The notes: a model not told the origin generated them from the sequence alone. A stretch of 64,000 bases of DNA from JAGIBJ01 sp032119595 (GCA_032119595.1 JAUMBQ010000006.1:124001-188000); one strand, 5' to 3'; positions 17,324 to 26,395 are shown, counted from the first letter of the stretch. A program made the numbers and translations.

Positions 17324-17650
17324 TCAGCCGATCTCGAGGCTGTCGACGTGGCCACCCTTGAGACGGAACGAGAAGGTGCTCGTGCCGTTGTACCCGTTGC
17401 CGGTCACTTCCAACAGCACGAGAATCTCGCCGTTCAGGCGACTCACGCCCGTCACGCGGTACTGGGACTGCACCCCGGTGTTCTCGGCTTTGTCCCAGGC
17501 TGAGATCTCCGCGCGACCGCTGAAGACGCGACCCCAATCGTTGACCGCGCCGTCCTTGGTGAACGCCGCGACGAAGGCTTTGTTGTCGCCCGCGTTGGTC
17601 GCGTCGATGACGGCCTGGATCGGGGGTTCGAGCTTCAGGTCGTTCGCCAT
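17324..17650 (-). CDS. SnoaL/NTF2-like protein
   Basis: 108 residues. The opening LEPPIQAVIDATNAGDNKAF then VAAFTKDGAVNDWGRVFSG, followed by a closing beta-sheet (ILVLLEVTGNGYNGTSTFSF), is the cone-shaped NTF2-like fold of the SnoaL superfamily. Such proteins are isomerases, cyclases or ligand binders; the role is not readable. The gene ends 30 bp from the convergent SRPBCC gene and starts 19 bp from the stop of the reductase at 17669. Confidence 0.7.
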   Translation of the reverse strand: MANDLKLEPPIQAVIDATNAGDNKAFVAAFTKDGAVNDWGRVFSGRAEISAWDKAENTGVQSQYRVTGVSRLNGEILVLLEVTGNGYNGTSTFSFRLKGGHVDSLEIG

Positions 17651-17668
17651 CGGTGAGAGCTTCTCATG

Positions 17669-18313
17669 TCACGCACGCTCCACGACGATGTTGAGCTGCG
17701 ACGCCCCGGTTCGGGCAAGCTTGAGCCAGAGCAGGATGTAGGCCTCGGTGGCCCGGGCGCCGGTGATGTCGCCGGTGTCGATGACCCGCTCGGGCGGCCA
17801 GCCGAACTGACCGAGGACGGCGATCGCGTCGGCCTTGGCACCCTCATCGTTGCCCGCGACGAAGACGACGTGGTCACCCGGGACCAGCGACGGATCAACC
17901 ATGACCGCGTTGTTGATGGTGTTGAGGGCCTTCACCACGTACGAGCGCGGAAGCGCGCGCTGGATCTGCTCGCCAAGGCTGTCGTCGATGCCGACGAACA
18001 GCGAGGGCGCGCCGCTGGAGAAGTCGAGTGGGTTGGTCACGTCGATCACGAGCTTGCCCGCAAGCTGGTCGGCTGCAGCCGTCGCAGCGGCGACCGCCCC
18101 GGCCCCATTGGTGCACAGGAAGGCGATCGAGCCGAACTCGGCGGCGTCGGTGAAGGTGCCCGCGCTCGATGACGGCTGGTGGTGGGCGGCCCACGCCGCG
18201 GCGCCGGGGTGACCTGGCTCCCGCGAGCCCATGCGCACCTCGTGCCCGAGCGCAATCAACTTCGTAGCGATCGCCATGCCGACGTCGCCCGTGCCCAGTA
18301 CCGCGAACCTCAT
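17669..18313 (-). CDS. F420-dependent NADP oxidoreductase-like dinucleotide-binding protein
   Basis: 214 residues. N-terminal Rossmann fold MRFAVLGTGDVGMAIATKLI then ALGHEVRMGSR, with Arg/Ser at the end of strand 2 favouring NADP(H); a second strand end VIDVTNPLDF and the C-terminal VIDTGDITGARATE block match the NADP-dehydrogenase family that includes F420H2:NADP+ oxidoreductase. True F420 use cannot be confirmed. The same genes continue toward the SnoaL-like protein, likely one transcript. Confidence 0.75.
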   Translation of the reverse strand: MRFAVLGTGDVGMAIATKLIALGHEVRMGSREPGHPGAAAWAAHHQPSSSAGTFTDAAEFGSIAFLCTNGAGAVAAATAAADQLAGKLVIDVTNPLDFSSGAPSLFVGIDDSLGEQIQRALPRSYVVKALNTINNAVMVDPSLVPGDHVVFVAGNDEGAKADAIAVLGQFGWPPERVIDTGDITGARATEAYILLWLKLARTGASQLNIVVERA

Positions 18314-18370
18314 CCGAACCCTCCGTCTGTGTGCCTGCCGCCAGGCTATCCGCGCACGACTCGACCCCTA

Positions 18371-18387
18371 ACTGACTCTTGGTCAGT
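18371..18387. promoter_or_regulatory. inverted repeat, TetR-like operator
   Basis: ACTGAC-tcttg-GTCAGT, located 22 bp before the ATG at 18409 and 58 bp from the divergent start at 18313. The arm sequence and position are typical of TetR-family operators in actinobacteria; the regulator is not adjacent. Confidence 0.6.
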
Positions 18388-18408
18388 AGTTCTGTCACAC
18401 TGCCGCCC

Positions 18409-18795
18409 ATGGTCGATGTCTTCCTCGCCGCCGGCGTGCTCTCCCTTGCCTCCGCCGCGCTGCTCGGCTGGCTGATCGCGCTGCACCGGGCGAACCCCGA
18501 CGCGATCAAGAAGCTCGGAATCAAGGCCCCCCACCGCATCATGCAGCTCCACCTCGACCAGGTGATGATGGGCCTGATCCTGCTCGCGGTCGCGACCGCG
18601 TTCCCGGACATTCCGGATGTCGTCGCGGTGCCGCTGCTGATCGGCACGATCTTGAATCCGCTCGGGTTCGTACCGGTCGCGTTCGTCCCTGCCTGGGACA
18701 AGTCCCTCGGGTTCCGCGCCTTCATCGGGTTCTCGTTCGTTGCGAGCACGATCGGGTTCGTCGGCCTTGCGGTGTGGGTGCTGGCCGGCCGCTGA
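18409..18795 (+). CDS. small integral membrane protein, four TM segments
   Basis: 128 residues from the ATG at 18409. Four hydrophobic segments (VFLAAGVLSLASAALLGWLI; QVMMGLILLAVATAF; VVAVPLLIGTILNPLGFVPV; FIGFSFVASTIGFVGLAVWV) with a charged cytoplasmic loop (HRANPDAIKKLGIKAPHRI). Family not recognised with certainty. The promoter region carries an ACTGAC/GTCAGT inverted repeat, so expression may be repressible. Confidence 0.75.
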   Translation: MVDVFLAAGVLSLASAALLGWLIALHRANPDAIKKLGIKAPHRIMQLHLDQVMMGLILLAVATAFPDIPDVVAVPLLIGTILNPLGFVPVAFVPAWDKSLGFRAFIGFSFVASTIGFVGLAVWVLAGR

Positions 18796-18831
18796 ACCGC
18801 CGGCGGGGGCTGCTCTGGCATCCTCCGGCTG

Positions 18832-19509
18832 ATGCCGACGAAGCCGCTCAGCGAGGTCGTCGATCCCGGGTGGGCCCAGGCGCTGGAGCCGGTGGCCGAC
18901 CAGATCGCCGCCATGGGGCAATTCCTCCGCGACGAGGTCGCGGCGGGCCGCCAGTTTCTCCCCGCGGGAGATCGCGTGCTGCGGGCGTTCCAGCAGCCGA
19001 TCCAGACCACTCGCGTGCTGATCGTCGGCCAGGACCCCTACCCCACGCCCGGCCATGCCGTCGGGCTGTCGTTTTCCGTCGGACCGCAGGTGCGGCCGGT
19101 GCCGCGCAGCCTGGCCAACATCTACAAGGAGTACATGGACGACCTGGGCCTGCCGGCGCCGAGCAACGGCGACCTGTCGCCCTGGGCCGAACGCGGCGTG
19201 CTGCTGCTCAACCGGTCGCTCACCGTCGAGCCGGGCCGGGCCAACTCCCACCAGGGCAAGGGTTGGGAGGCCGTGACCGAACAGGCGATCCGCGCCCTGG
19301 CTGCCCGCGGCGGGCCGCTCGTCGCGATCCTCTGGGGCCGCAACGCCCGGACCCTGAAGCCACTGCTGCAGGGCGCACCCTGCATCGAGTCGCCGCACCC
19401 CAGCCCACTGTCCGCGCACGCCGGGTTCTTCGGGTCCAGGCCCTTCAGCCGCGCCAACGCCCTGCTGGTCGAGCAGGGCGCCGAGCCGGTCGACTGGCGC
19501 CTGCCCTGA
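18832..19509 (+). CDS. ung: uracil-DNA glycosylase, family 1
   Basis: 225 residues, standard size. Motif A GQDPYPTPGHAVGLSFSV contains the catalytic Asp of GQDPY; motif B HPSPLSAHAGFFGSRPFSR contains the catalytic His and the leucine/DNA-insertion loop. LLLNRSLTVEPG and WGRNAR are also conserved. Removes uracil from DNA in base-excision repair. The ATG at 18832 lies 37 bp after the membrane-protein gene. Confidence 0.96.
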   Translation: MPTKPLSEVVDPGWAQALEPVADQIAAMGQFLRDEVAAGRQFLPAGDRVLRAFQQPIQTTRVLIVGQDPYPTPGHAVGLSFSVGPQVRPVPRSLANIYKEYMDDLGLPAPSNGDLSPWAERGVLLLNRSLTVEPGRANSHQGKGWEAVTEQAIRALAARGGPLVAILWGRNARTLKPLLQGAPCIESPHPSPLSAHAGFFGSRPFSRANALLVEQGAEPVDWRLP

Positions 19510-19562
19510 GTCGTCGGTCGGGGGTGCTCGGTCCACAGAGGATCGCCACGCCCGGGCACACC

Positions 19563-19605
19563 GTGGGCTGCGTTCGGCCCCATATCCTGGCCAAACACAG
19601 CCCAC
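19563..19605. terminator. nested inverted repeat between convergent genes
   Basis: Outer arms GTGGGCTG and CAGCCCAC, inner GGCC/GGCC arms around CCATATCCT, between ung and the glycerophosphodiesterase gene, whose stop is at 19616. Likely bidirectional terminator. Confidence 0.6.
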
Positions 19606-19615
19606 GACGGGTTGG

Positions 19616-20734
19616 CTAGCGCGTGGCGAACGCGGCCACCGGAGCCTGCGTGGCGGCCAGGCCGATGTCCGGGTTGTCGGTGAAGAACCCGTCGACGCCG
19701 AGCGTCAGGAACTGACGGAGTTCGGCCTCAAGGTTGCCGATCCCGATCGGGTTGGCGGACGAGCGAAGCTCGAGCGGCAGGAACGTGTTCTCACGACGGA
19801 ACGTGTACGGATGCACCAGCAGCCCGGCCGCATGGGCGTTGCCGACGAACGGCGTCGGAGCCGCTGAGCTGCCGTCGGGGTTGCGCGGGACGATGTAGTC
19901 CTTCGACGGGCCGACGCCGTCGGCGTACTCGGAGATCGCGTCGAGGCCGGCCGGGGTGGCGAGCTGGGCGTACGTGCGGGTCTCACCCGGGACGACGGCG
20001 TTCTTGCCGCCGAGGAGCTGAACGAGCGGCACCTTGAGGTCGTCGTCGAGATCACGCAGGTTGCCGGTCTCGAACGACTGCACGAACACGGGCGCGCCCT
20101 TCCGGTTGAGACCGCCGCGCGTGAGCGTGCGCACGAGCGGCTCCTCGAGCGGGAGGCCGATCGAGCGGAAGTACGTCGGATGCTTGGTCTCGGGGTAGAC
20201 GCCGATCGTGCGGCCCAGTTCCTTGGAGAGCTGCTTGCGGAGCTCGAGCACCTCTTCGAGGGTCGGCACCTGGAACTGGCCGTCGTACGCGGCGTTCTGC
20301 GGGCGAACCTGCGGGATGCGCTCCTTCGCGCGGAGCGTCTTCAGCTCGGCCAGGGTGAAGTCCTCGGTGAACCAGCCCGTGATCGAGGCGCCGTCGATCG
20401 ACTTCGTGGTGCGGCGACTCGCGAACTCCGGGTGCGTGGCGACGTCGGTCGTGCCGCCGATCTCGTTCTCGTGACGTGCGACGAGAACGCCGTCTTTCGT
20501 GCTCACGAGGTCCGGCTCAACGAAGTCGGCACCCTGCTCGGCCGCAAGGCGGTACCCGGCAAGCGTGTGCTCCGGACGGTACCCGGAGGCGCCGCGATGA
20601 CCGATCACCAGAGGCTCGGCCTCGCGCTCCTTGGGCGCCGATGATGCCACGGCCGGCCCGGCAAGGCCAGCCACCGACATCGTGAGGAAGAGGGGGAAAA
20701 GACCGCGGAGGGGACGCATATGCGGCCACAACAT
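19616..20734 (-). CDS. glpQ: secreted glycerophosphodiester phosphodiesterase
   Basis: 372 residues with signal peptide (PLFLTMSVAGLAGPAVASSA). GDPD fold motifs: GHRGASGYRPEHT (first strand with catalytic His and Arg), EPDLVSTKDGVLVARHE (metal-binding Glu/Asp and second His), a Glu at YPETKHP, and the closing VDGFFTDNPD. Length and inserts match extracytoplasmic GlpQ-type enzymes. It hydrolyses deacylated phospholipids to glycerol-3-phosphate and an alcohol. Two in-frame ATGs (20734, 20719) are possible starts; the shorter form also begins a normal signal peptide. The gene name is by family. Confidence 0.9.
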   Translation of the reverse strand: MLWPHMRPLRGLFPLFLTMSVAGLAGPAVASSAPKEREAEPLVIGHRGASGYRPEHTLAGYRLAAEQGADFVEPDLVSTKDGVLVARHENEIGGTTDVATHPEFASRRTTKSIDGASITGWFTEDFTLAELKTLRAKERIPQVRPQNAAYDGQFQVPTLEEVLELRKQLSKELGRTIGVYPETKHPTYFRSIGLPLEEPLVRTLTRGGLNRKGAPVFVQSFETGNLRDLDDDLKVPLVQLLGGKNAVVPGETRTYAQLATPAGLDAISEYADGVGPSKDYIVPRNPDGSSAAPTPFVGNAHAAGLLVHPYTFRRENTFLPLELRSSANPIGIGNLEAELRQFLTLGVDGFFTDNPDIGLAATQAPVAAFATR

Positions 20735-20805
20735 CAGCCGGGTAGCGCGGGCCCGTTACGTGCCCGTGACCCTTCCCGCGATGTTCACGGCGCGCCTGGG
20801 CGCGA

Positions 20806-21897
20806 TCAGCTGCCGGGCAGCGCCAGGCGCATGATCTTGCGCAGGACGGAGCCGTACTGGCGACCGAGCCGGCCGGAGTTGTACGGGAGCCCGTGGCGTT
20901 CGCAGACGGCGCGCACCTGCGGCGCGATCTCCGCGTACCGGTTGCTCGGCAGGTCGGGGAAGAGGTGGTGCTCGATCTGGAAGGACAGGTGCCCGGTGAG
21001 CAGGTGGAAGAGGCGGCTGCCCTCCAGGTTGCACGAGCCCGCGAGCTGTCGGCGATACCAGCCGCCTCGCGTCTCACCTTGGTACTGCTCCTCGGTGAAG
21101 ACCTCGGCGCCCTCTGGGATATGCCCACAGACGACAACCGTCTCGACCCACAGGTTCCGCGCGACGCCTGCGACCACGTTCGCGATCAGGGCGGATTTGG
21201 CGCCCCGGCGGCCGGCCAGGGCCGGGAACACGACGTAGTCCTTCAGGCCCTGTTTGCCGGCCTTGCGCAGCAGGCCAGTGGCTTCGGCGCGGGCGCGCTC
21301 CCGGCTCTTCTCGCCCCGGCCCACGGCGTCGAGTTCCATGTCGTAGACGGCAATCGCCCATTCGAACACGGCACCCATGAGGAAGAAGTACGCCGGCTGC
21401 AACAGGTACACCGGATGCCACGGCTGCTCGGGCTCGACGCGGAAGGCCGAGTAGCCCAGGTCGCGGTCGCGGCCGAGGACGTTCGTGAACGTGTGGTGCT
21501 GGAAGTTGTGCGCGTACTTCCAGGAGGCCGAGGTCGAGACGGCGTCCCATTCCCAGCTCGTGGAGTGGATCTCCTCGTCGCGCATCCAGTCCCATTGACC
21601 GTGCATCACGTTGTGCCCGATCTCCATGTTCTCGATGACCTTGGCGAGCGTCAGGACGCCAGTGCCAAGCACGGCCGCCGGCCGGAAGCGCGCCCCGAGC
21701 AGCAGGATGCGCCCGGCGAGTTCGAGCTTTCGCTGGGTCGCGATGACGCGAGTGATGTAGGCCCGGTCGCTTGCGCCGAGGTCCGCTCGGATCGCCGCCG
21801 CGATCGCGTCGAGTTCACTCGCGAGGGCAGCATCGGCAGGATCCTCAGCCGCGACGGCCCGTTTTCCGCCGTCCGGCGTAGCGAGCGTCATGCGCAC
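20806..21897 (-). CDS. membrane fatty-acid desaturase
   Basis: 363 residues. Three histidine boxes bind the di-iron centre: HNVMHGQWDW, HNFQHHTFTN and QIEHHLFPDLPSNRY. The QIEHH third box and the order match acyl-lipid/acyl-CoA front-end-like desaturases such as actinobacterial linoleoyl-type (DesA3-like) enzymes. Hydrophobic segments around RPAAVLGTGVLTLAKVIE and YFFLMGAVFEWAIAVYDM cross the membrane. The start is the ATG at 21897; no redox partner is adjacent. Confidence 0.9.
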   Translation of the reverse strand: MRMTLATPDGGKRAVAAEDPADAALASELDAIAAAIRADLGASDRAYITRVIATQRKLELAGRILLLGARFRPAAVLGTGVLTLAKVIENMEIGHNVMHGQWDWMRDEEIHSTSWEWDAVSTSASWKYAHNFQHHTFTNVLGRDRDLGYSAFRVEPEQPWHPVYLLQPAYFFLMGAVFEWAIAVYDMELDAVGRGEKSRERARAEATGLLRKAGKQGLKDYVVFPALAGRRGAKSALIANVVAGVARNLWVETVVVCGHIPEGAEVFTEEQYQGETRGGWYRRQLAGSCNLEGSRLFHLLTGHLSFQIEHHLFPDLPSNRYAEIAPQVRAVCERHGLPYNSGRLGRQYGSVLRKIMRLALPGS

Positions 21898-21995
21898 AGC
21901 CTAGAGATCCCGGGGCGCCAAGTCCCGCAGTCCGGCGCGATCCGCCAGAAAACAGACCGCGGACTCGTTCCATGCGGAAGCACCCGAGTGGATGC

Positions 21996-22877
21996 TTAGT
22001 CACTCAGTTCGTCGTCGGGAGCAGCTTCCAGCGTCGGCTGCACCGGCGTCGCTGCGATGCGATTTGCGTAGGCAGCGCGGGCACCCTGGTCGACTTCGAG
22101 CAGCGCCCGGTCGGCCTTGAGCGCACGGCTGATGCCGTCCCGGATCCGGCGGCCAACCAGTGGCTGCAGCTTCGTGATCCGACCGACAGCCCGCGGCACG
22201 TAGACATCCGGGCGCGGCCGCTCGATCACCTGCACGATGGCGGCGGCGACGTCCTCCGGCTCGACGTTCTTGATGAACCGCGTCCCGGACGTGCCCGCGG
22301 TGAGCTCGGTGTTCGTGAATGACGGCATCACGCACGTGAAGAAGACCCCTCGGCCGGCGAATTCCACACGCGCAGTCTCCGTCGCGGAGACGACCGCCGC
22401 CTTGCTGGCCGCGTAGGTGAGCGCCCCCGGAACGGGCGACTTGCCGGCGATCGAAGCGGTGTTGATGATGTGGCCGCGCCCGCGCGCGAGCATGCCGGGG
22501 AGCACGGCGCGCATGCCGTTCAGACACCCGAGCACGTTGATGTCCATCTGCCGTTGGGCCGTCTGCGGGGTCTCGTCCAGGAACGATCCGATCGGCATGA
22601 TTCCGGCGTTGTTGTGGAGCACGTCGATCGGGCCGAGCGCCGCCTCCGTGGCGTCGAGAAAAGCCTTGAACGAGGCGGGGTCGGTGACGTCGACAAAGGT
22701 GCCGAACGCGCGATCCCCAAGGGATTTCGCCGCCTGCTTGGCGCCGGCAGCGTCGACGTCGCCGATCGCGACGCGGGCCCCAGTGGCGTAGAGCGCCTTG
22801 GCGGTCGCGAGCCCGATCCCGCGGGCTCCGCCGGTGATGACAACAACGCGCGGTGTTTGCGTGGTGGCGGGGTGCAT
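21996..22877 (-). CDS. short-chain dehydrogenase/reductase
   Basis: 293 residues. VVVITGGARGIGLATAKAL cofactor site with an acidic end to strand 2 (AIGDVDA) suggesting NAD(H), LHNNAGIMPIG, Ser in NTASIAGK and YAASK in LTYAASKAAVV. Divergently transcribed from the P450 gene with an 88-bp region holding two palindromes, so the two may share a regulator and a pathway. Substrate unknown. Confidence 0.85.
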   Translation of the reverse strand: MHPATTQTPRVVVITGGARGIGLATAKALYATGARVAIGDVDAAGAKQAAKSLGDRAFGTFVDVTDPASFKAFLDATEAALGPIDVLHNNAGIMPIGSFLDETPQTAQRQMDINVLGCLNGMRAVLPGMLARGRGHIINTASIAGKSPVPGALTYAASKAAVVSATETARVEFAGRGVFFTCVMPSFTNTELTAGTSGTRFIKNVEPEDVAAAIVQVIERPRPDVYVPRAVGRITKLQPLVGRRIRDGISRALKADRALLEVDQGARAAYANRIAATPVQPTLEAAPDDELSD

Positions 22878-22901
22878 GAACAGGGCTCCGACAGATTCAG
22901 G

Positions 22902-22925
22902 GTAGCGCTACTCGACAGGGTGTCG
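22902..22925. promoter_or_regulatory. two palindromes in a divergent promoter region
   Basis: GTAGCGCTAC at 22902-22911 and CGACA-ggg-TGTCG at 22913-22925 lie between the divergent SDR and P450 starts. A TetR regulator is encoded right after the P450 gene and is the obvious candidate to bind here. Confidence 0.55.
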
Positions 22926-22965
22926 TACAGTGCGTCGAGCCGAGCGTAGTCCATCCGGAGGACCC

Positions 22966-24213
22966 GTGTCCACCACTGCTAACCCCATCGAGCCGCCGAA
23001 CCTCGCCGAGGTCAATGTCTTCGACCCGCGGTGGTGGGAGGACGGCCCGCCGCATGCGCTGTTTCGCCGGCTTCGTGAGGACGCGCCGGTCCGGTGGAAC
23101 CCTTTCCCGGACGGGACCGGATGCTGGGTCGTCACGAGCCATGCGGAGGTGTCGGCCATCAGTCGCGACACCGCGACGTACTCCTCGCAGCGCGGCGGGA
23201 TCTTCCTGACCGACGACACGTTCATGCCGCTGGACGTGATGTCGAGCATGCTCCTCTACATGGACCCGCCCGGCCACGTCCGGTACCGGCTCATCCTGCA
23301 GCGAGCGTTCACGCCCCACACCGTCGGCAAGCTCGAGGACAGCATCCGCGCGCGGGTTACGAGGACGATCGACCGGGTGATCGAGCAGGGCTCTTGCGAC
23401 CTCGTCGATGACATCGCGACGCCGATCCCGCTGGGCGTCCTGTGCGAACTCATGGGCGTGCCGGACGACGAGATGCCACGGTTCGCGGACTGGACGGAGC
23501 GCACGGAGGTCGCCTTGCGCTCCTCCGAGCCGGACTCTGGCACCGAGGTATTCGGCGAAATGGTCGGGTACCTCTACGCGCAGATCGAGCGCCAGACGCG
23601 GGAGGAACGTGTCGATTCGCTCGTCATGAAGCTCCGAGCCGCCGAGGTGGACGGGGAGCAGCTGACCGAGGTCGAACTCGTGGCCTTCTTTGGGCTCCTG
23701 GTCTTCGCGGGCAACGACACCACCCGCAACACGACCGCGACCGGGATGCTCGCCTTGCTCCAGAACCCAGACGCGTTGCGGGAGCTGCAAGCGGATCCGT
23801 CGCTGATCGAGCAGGCGGTCGAGGAGATCCTGCGGTTCACCACCGTCGTGCAGTGGTTCAATCGCACGGCGACCTGCGATACCGAGCTCGGCGGGCAGGC
23901 GATCAAGGCGGGCGACCGCGTGATCATGTGGTACGGCGCCGCCTCACGCGACCCGGCGGTATTCCCCGACCCGGACACCTTCGATATCCACCGAAAGAAG
24001 CCCGATCACAAGGCGTTCGGCGGCGGCGGCCGGCACTTTTGCCTCGGCTCTGGGTTGGCTCGCCTGGAGCTGCGGATCATCCTCGAGGAGGTCGTGCGGC
24101 GACTGCACGATCTCGAGGTGGCCGGCGAGGTCGAGCGCGTCCCGTCAAACTGGGCGTACGGCCTGCACCACCTGCCGGTCACGTTCACCCCCGGTCCGCG
24201 CGAAGCGAGTTAG
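22966..24213 (+). CDS. cytochrome P450
   Basis: 415 residues from the GTG at 22966, with GGAGGA 6 bases upstream. I-helix LVFAGNDTTRNTTATG carries the oxygen-activating Asp-Thr region; K-helix EEILRF gives ExxR; the haem-binding loop FGGGGRHFCLGSGLARLE carries the axial Cys. Layout is that of soluble actinobacterial P450s acting on steroids, fatty acids or terpenes (CYP125/CYP124-like in general shape), but the substrate is not readable. Five bases separate it from the TetR gene. Confidence 0.93.
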   Translation: MSTTANPIEPPNLAEVNVFDPRWWEDGPPHALFRRLREDAPVRWNPFPDGTGCWVVTSHAEVSAISRDTATYSSQRGGIFLTDDTFMPLDVMSSMLLYMDPPGHVRYRLILQRAFTPHTVGKLEDSIRARVTRTIDRVIEQGSCDLVDDIATPIPLGVLCELMGVPDDEMPRFADWTERTEVALRSSEPDSGTEVFGEMVGYLYAQIERQTREERVDSLVMKLRAAEVDGEQLTEVELVAFFGLLVFAGNDTTRNTTATGMLALLQNPDALRELQADPSLIEQAVEEILRFTTVVQWFNRTATCDTELGGQAIKAGDRVIMWYGAASRDPAVFPDPDTFDIHRKKPDHKAFGGGGRHFCLGSGLARLELRIILEEVVRRLHDLEVAGEVERVPSNWAYGLHHLPVTFTPGPREAS

Positions 24214-24217
24214 CACC

Positions 24218-24823
24218 ATGCCTTCCGTCACCCGGAATCCCCGTGGCACGAGCGGTCGCCGAGAGGCCGTCGAGCAGGATGTCTTCGACTCCGTCGCCGG
24301 GTTGCTCGCAGCCGGCGAGTCCTTCACGAGCCTCGGCGTGCAGCGCATCGCCGAGGCCGCCGGGATCGCGCGCACCACGTTCTACGGGCACTTCGCCGAC
24401 AAGCCGACGCTGCTGATCCGCATGACCGAGGCGGTCTCACCGGACCTGTTCTCGACCGCGGAGGCGTGGGTGGCCGAAGGCGGAGGCCGCGAGTCGCTTA
24501 CCGAGACCGTCGCTGGTCTCGTCGCCGCGTATCGCCGTCATGCGCCGCTTCTGCGCGCGCTCGTCGAGGTGGCTGGCTACGAGCCACAGGTGCAGGCGTA
24601 CTGGCACGCGCGCATCGAGTTGTTCGCCGACAGCCTGCGTGCTCGCCTCGAGCGCGACCGTGAAGGCTCTGCGTCGCCCTCGAATCCATACATCGCGTCG
24701 CTGATCGCGTGGGGGACCGAGCGCAGCATCGCGGTCCAGGTGGCGGACCGCCCGCCGGCCGAGGACGCGGCCTTCGCCGACGGCATTGCCAGCGCGATCT
24801 GGGCGACGATGCGCCCCGTCTGA
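24218..24823 (+). CDS. TetR family transcriptional regulator
   Basis: 201 residues. HTH near residues 33-55 (SLGVQRIAEAAGIARTTFYG) with the following HFADKPTLL is a standard TetR DNA-binding domain; the C-terminal helical part would bind an inducer. Likely co-transcribed with the P450 gene and a candidate repressor for the palindromes at 22902-22925. Confidence 0.9.
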   Translation: MPSVTRNPRGTSGRREAVEQDVFDSVAGLLAAGESFTSLGVQRIAEAAGIARTTFYGHFADKPTLLIRMTEAVSPDLFSTAEAWVAEGGGRESLTETVAGLVAAYRRHAPLLRALVEVAGYEPQVQAYWHARIELFADSLRARLERDREGSASPSNPYIASLIAWGTERSIAVQVADRPPAEDAAFADGIASAIWATMRPV

Positions 24824-24918
24824 CGTCGGCACCAGACCTTCACATGGGCGGGTTGACTCGCCACCTGAGAGCGGCAAGGATCGGACGCAGGATCTAAGCA
24901 CCACGGGGGAAACGGGCA

Positions 24919-25953
24919 ATGCAGGCGTACCAAATGGTCGAGTGGCAGCAGCCGCCCGAACTCCGTGATGTCGACGTGCCGGAGCCAGGCCCCGGCGAGG
25001 TCCTGCTGGAGGTCGCGGGCGCTGGCGTGTGCCACTCCGACCTGCACATCATGGAGTGGCCGGCCGGGATGTTCGACTTCCCGATGCCGTTCACGCTCGG
25101 GCATGAGAATGCCGGCCGCGTCGCGGCCCTCGGCAGCGGGGTCAGCGGCTTGGATGTCGGCGATGCGGTGGCGGTCTACGGCCCGTGGGGCTGCGGCCGT
25201 TGCCACGCGTGCCGCGAGTCGCGGGAGAACCACTGCGAGCGAGCGGGCGAGGTCGGCGCGCTCGGTGGCGGGCTCGGGCGCGACGGCGGCATGGCGAAGT
25301 ACCTGCTGGTGCCCTCGCCGCGGCTGCTCGTGCCGCTTGGCGACCTGGATCCCGTCGACGCCGCCCCGCTCTCCGATGCCGCGCTCACGCCGTATCACGC
25401 GATCAAGCGCAGCCTTCACAAGCTCGTGCCGGGCACGTCGGCCGTCGTCATCGGCGTCGGTGGCCTCGGGCACATGGCCGTGCAAATCCTCCGGGCCGTC
25501 AGCTCGGCGCAGATCATCGCGGTCGATCTCGATGAAACCAAGCTCGGGCTTGCCCGTGAGGTCGGCGCCGATCTCACCGTGCTGTCCAGCGACACTGCTG
25601 CCGCCGAGATCCGCGAACTCACCCACGGCCACGGCGCTCCGGTCGTCCTGGATTTCGTCGGCGCCGAGAGCACGATGCAGCTCAGCGCGGCCGTCTCCCA
25701 GCCCGACGGTGAGATCACGATCGTCGGCCTCGCTGGCGGCGTGTTGCCATTCCAGTTCGGCGTGCTGCCGTGGGACTGCGCGATCACCGTTCCGTATTGG
25801 GGTAGCACCATCGAGCTCATGGAGGTCCTCGAACTCGCCCGCGCCGGCAAGATCCGCGCGCACGTCGAGCGCTTCCCCCTCGCCGACGTCGAGGACGCCT
25901 ACCAGCGCCTGCGCGACGGCACCCTCGCCGGCCGCGCGGTGATCGTGCCGTAG
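24919..25953 (+). CDS. zinc-dependent alcohol dehydrogenase
   Basis: 344 residues, medium-chain dehydrogenase family. Catalytic zinc ligands: Cys in GVCHSD, His-Glu in GHENAGRV. Structural zinc Cys cluster CGRCHACRESRENHC. Rossmann motif GVGGLGHMAVQIL with an acidic strand end (AVDLDETK) indicates NAD+. Resembles NAD-dependent secondary alcohol/propanol-preferring enzymes. The ATG at 24919 follows a purine-rich stretch (GGGGGAAACGGG). Confidence 0.9.
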   Translation: MQAYQMVEWQQPPELRDVDVPEPGPGEVLLEVAGAGVCHSDLHIMEWPAGMFDFPMPFTLGHENAGRVAALGSGVSGLDVGDAVAVYGPWGCGRCHACRESRENHCERAGEVGALGGGLGRDGGMAKYLLVPSPRLLVPLGDLDPVDAAPLSDAALTPYHAIKRSLHKLVPGTSAVVIGVGGLGHMAVQILRAVSSAQIIAVDLDETKLGLAREVGADLTVLSSDTAAAEIRELTHGHGAPVVLDFVGAESTMQLSAAVSQPDGEITIVGLAGGVLPFQFGVLPWDCAITVPYWGSTIELMEVLELARAGKIRAHVERFPLADVEDAYQRLRDGTLAGRAVIVP

Positions 25954-26002
25954 AGCGGCACGTCGAGGCTCTTTGCCGTCGGGAGTCTTAGGGTCTGCGG
26001 GC

Positions 26003-26395
26003 GTGGGCTACTTCGAGCACCTCAGCGACCGCACCGTCAACCCGATCAGCGCGGTCGACGGCCGCGGCACCGGGTACATGGCGGTGGTCGGCGAGTCGTT
26101 CCATCGCCACCAGCTCGGTGCGCTCACCGACGGCATCGTCGGCTCGGTCGAGCGCCAGGTTCTGCTCGTCCGCGAGCCCCAGAACCACTACGACCCCAAC
26201 TGCATCGCGGTCCAGTCCTTGAACGGCGCCGTCCTGGGCCACCTCAGCCGCCCCAACGCCCGCCGATTCGCCCACGCCTTCGACCGCCTCGGCCGACCGG
26301 TCCTCGTGAACGCCGAGATCCGCCGCCAGGCCATCGACCACGACTGGAATGTCGTGCTGCGCGTGAACTACGACGTGTTGAGCGGGCGCCGGTGA
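26003..26395 (+). CDS. HIRAN domain protein
   Basis: 130 residues from a GTG at 26003 (TAGGGT 8 bases upstream). The middle, VVGESFHRHQLGAL followed by LVREPQNHYDPNCIAVQ and LGHLSRPNARRFA, matches HIRAN domains, which bind DNA 3' ends or damaged DNA and are otherwise fused to SWI/SNF or nuclease modules. Here the domain stands nearly alone, as in several bacterial single-domain proteins. Function likely in DNA damage recognition, by family only. Confidence 0.7.
   Translation: MGYFEHLSDRTVNPISAVDGRGTGYMAVVGESFHRHQLGALTDGIVGSVERQVLLVREPQNHYDPNCIAVQSLNGAVLGHLSRPNARRFAHAFDRLGRPVLVNAEIRRQAIDHDWNVVLRVNYDVLSGRR

Noticed and set aside
18346..19605. 419-codon minus-strand frame over ung
   Set aside because: Antisense to ung and the membrane-protein gene; no family features.
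24577..25863. 428-codon minus-strand frame over the alcohol dehydrogenase gene
   Set aside because: Antisense shadow of a well-supported dehydrogenase gene.
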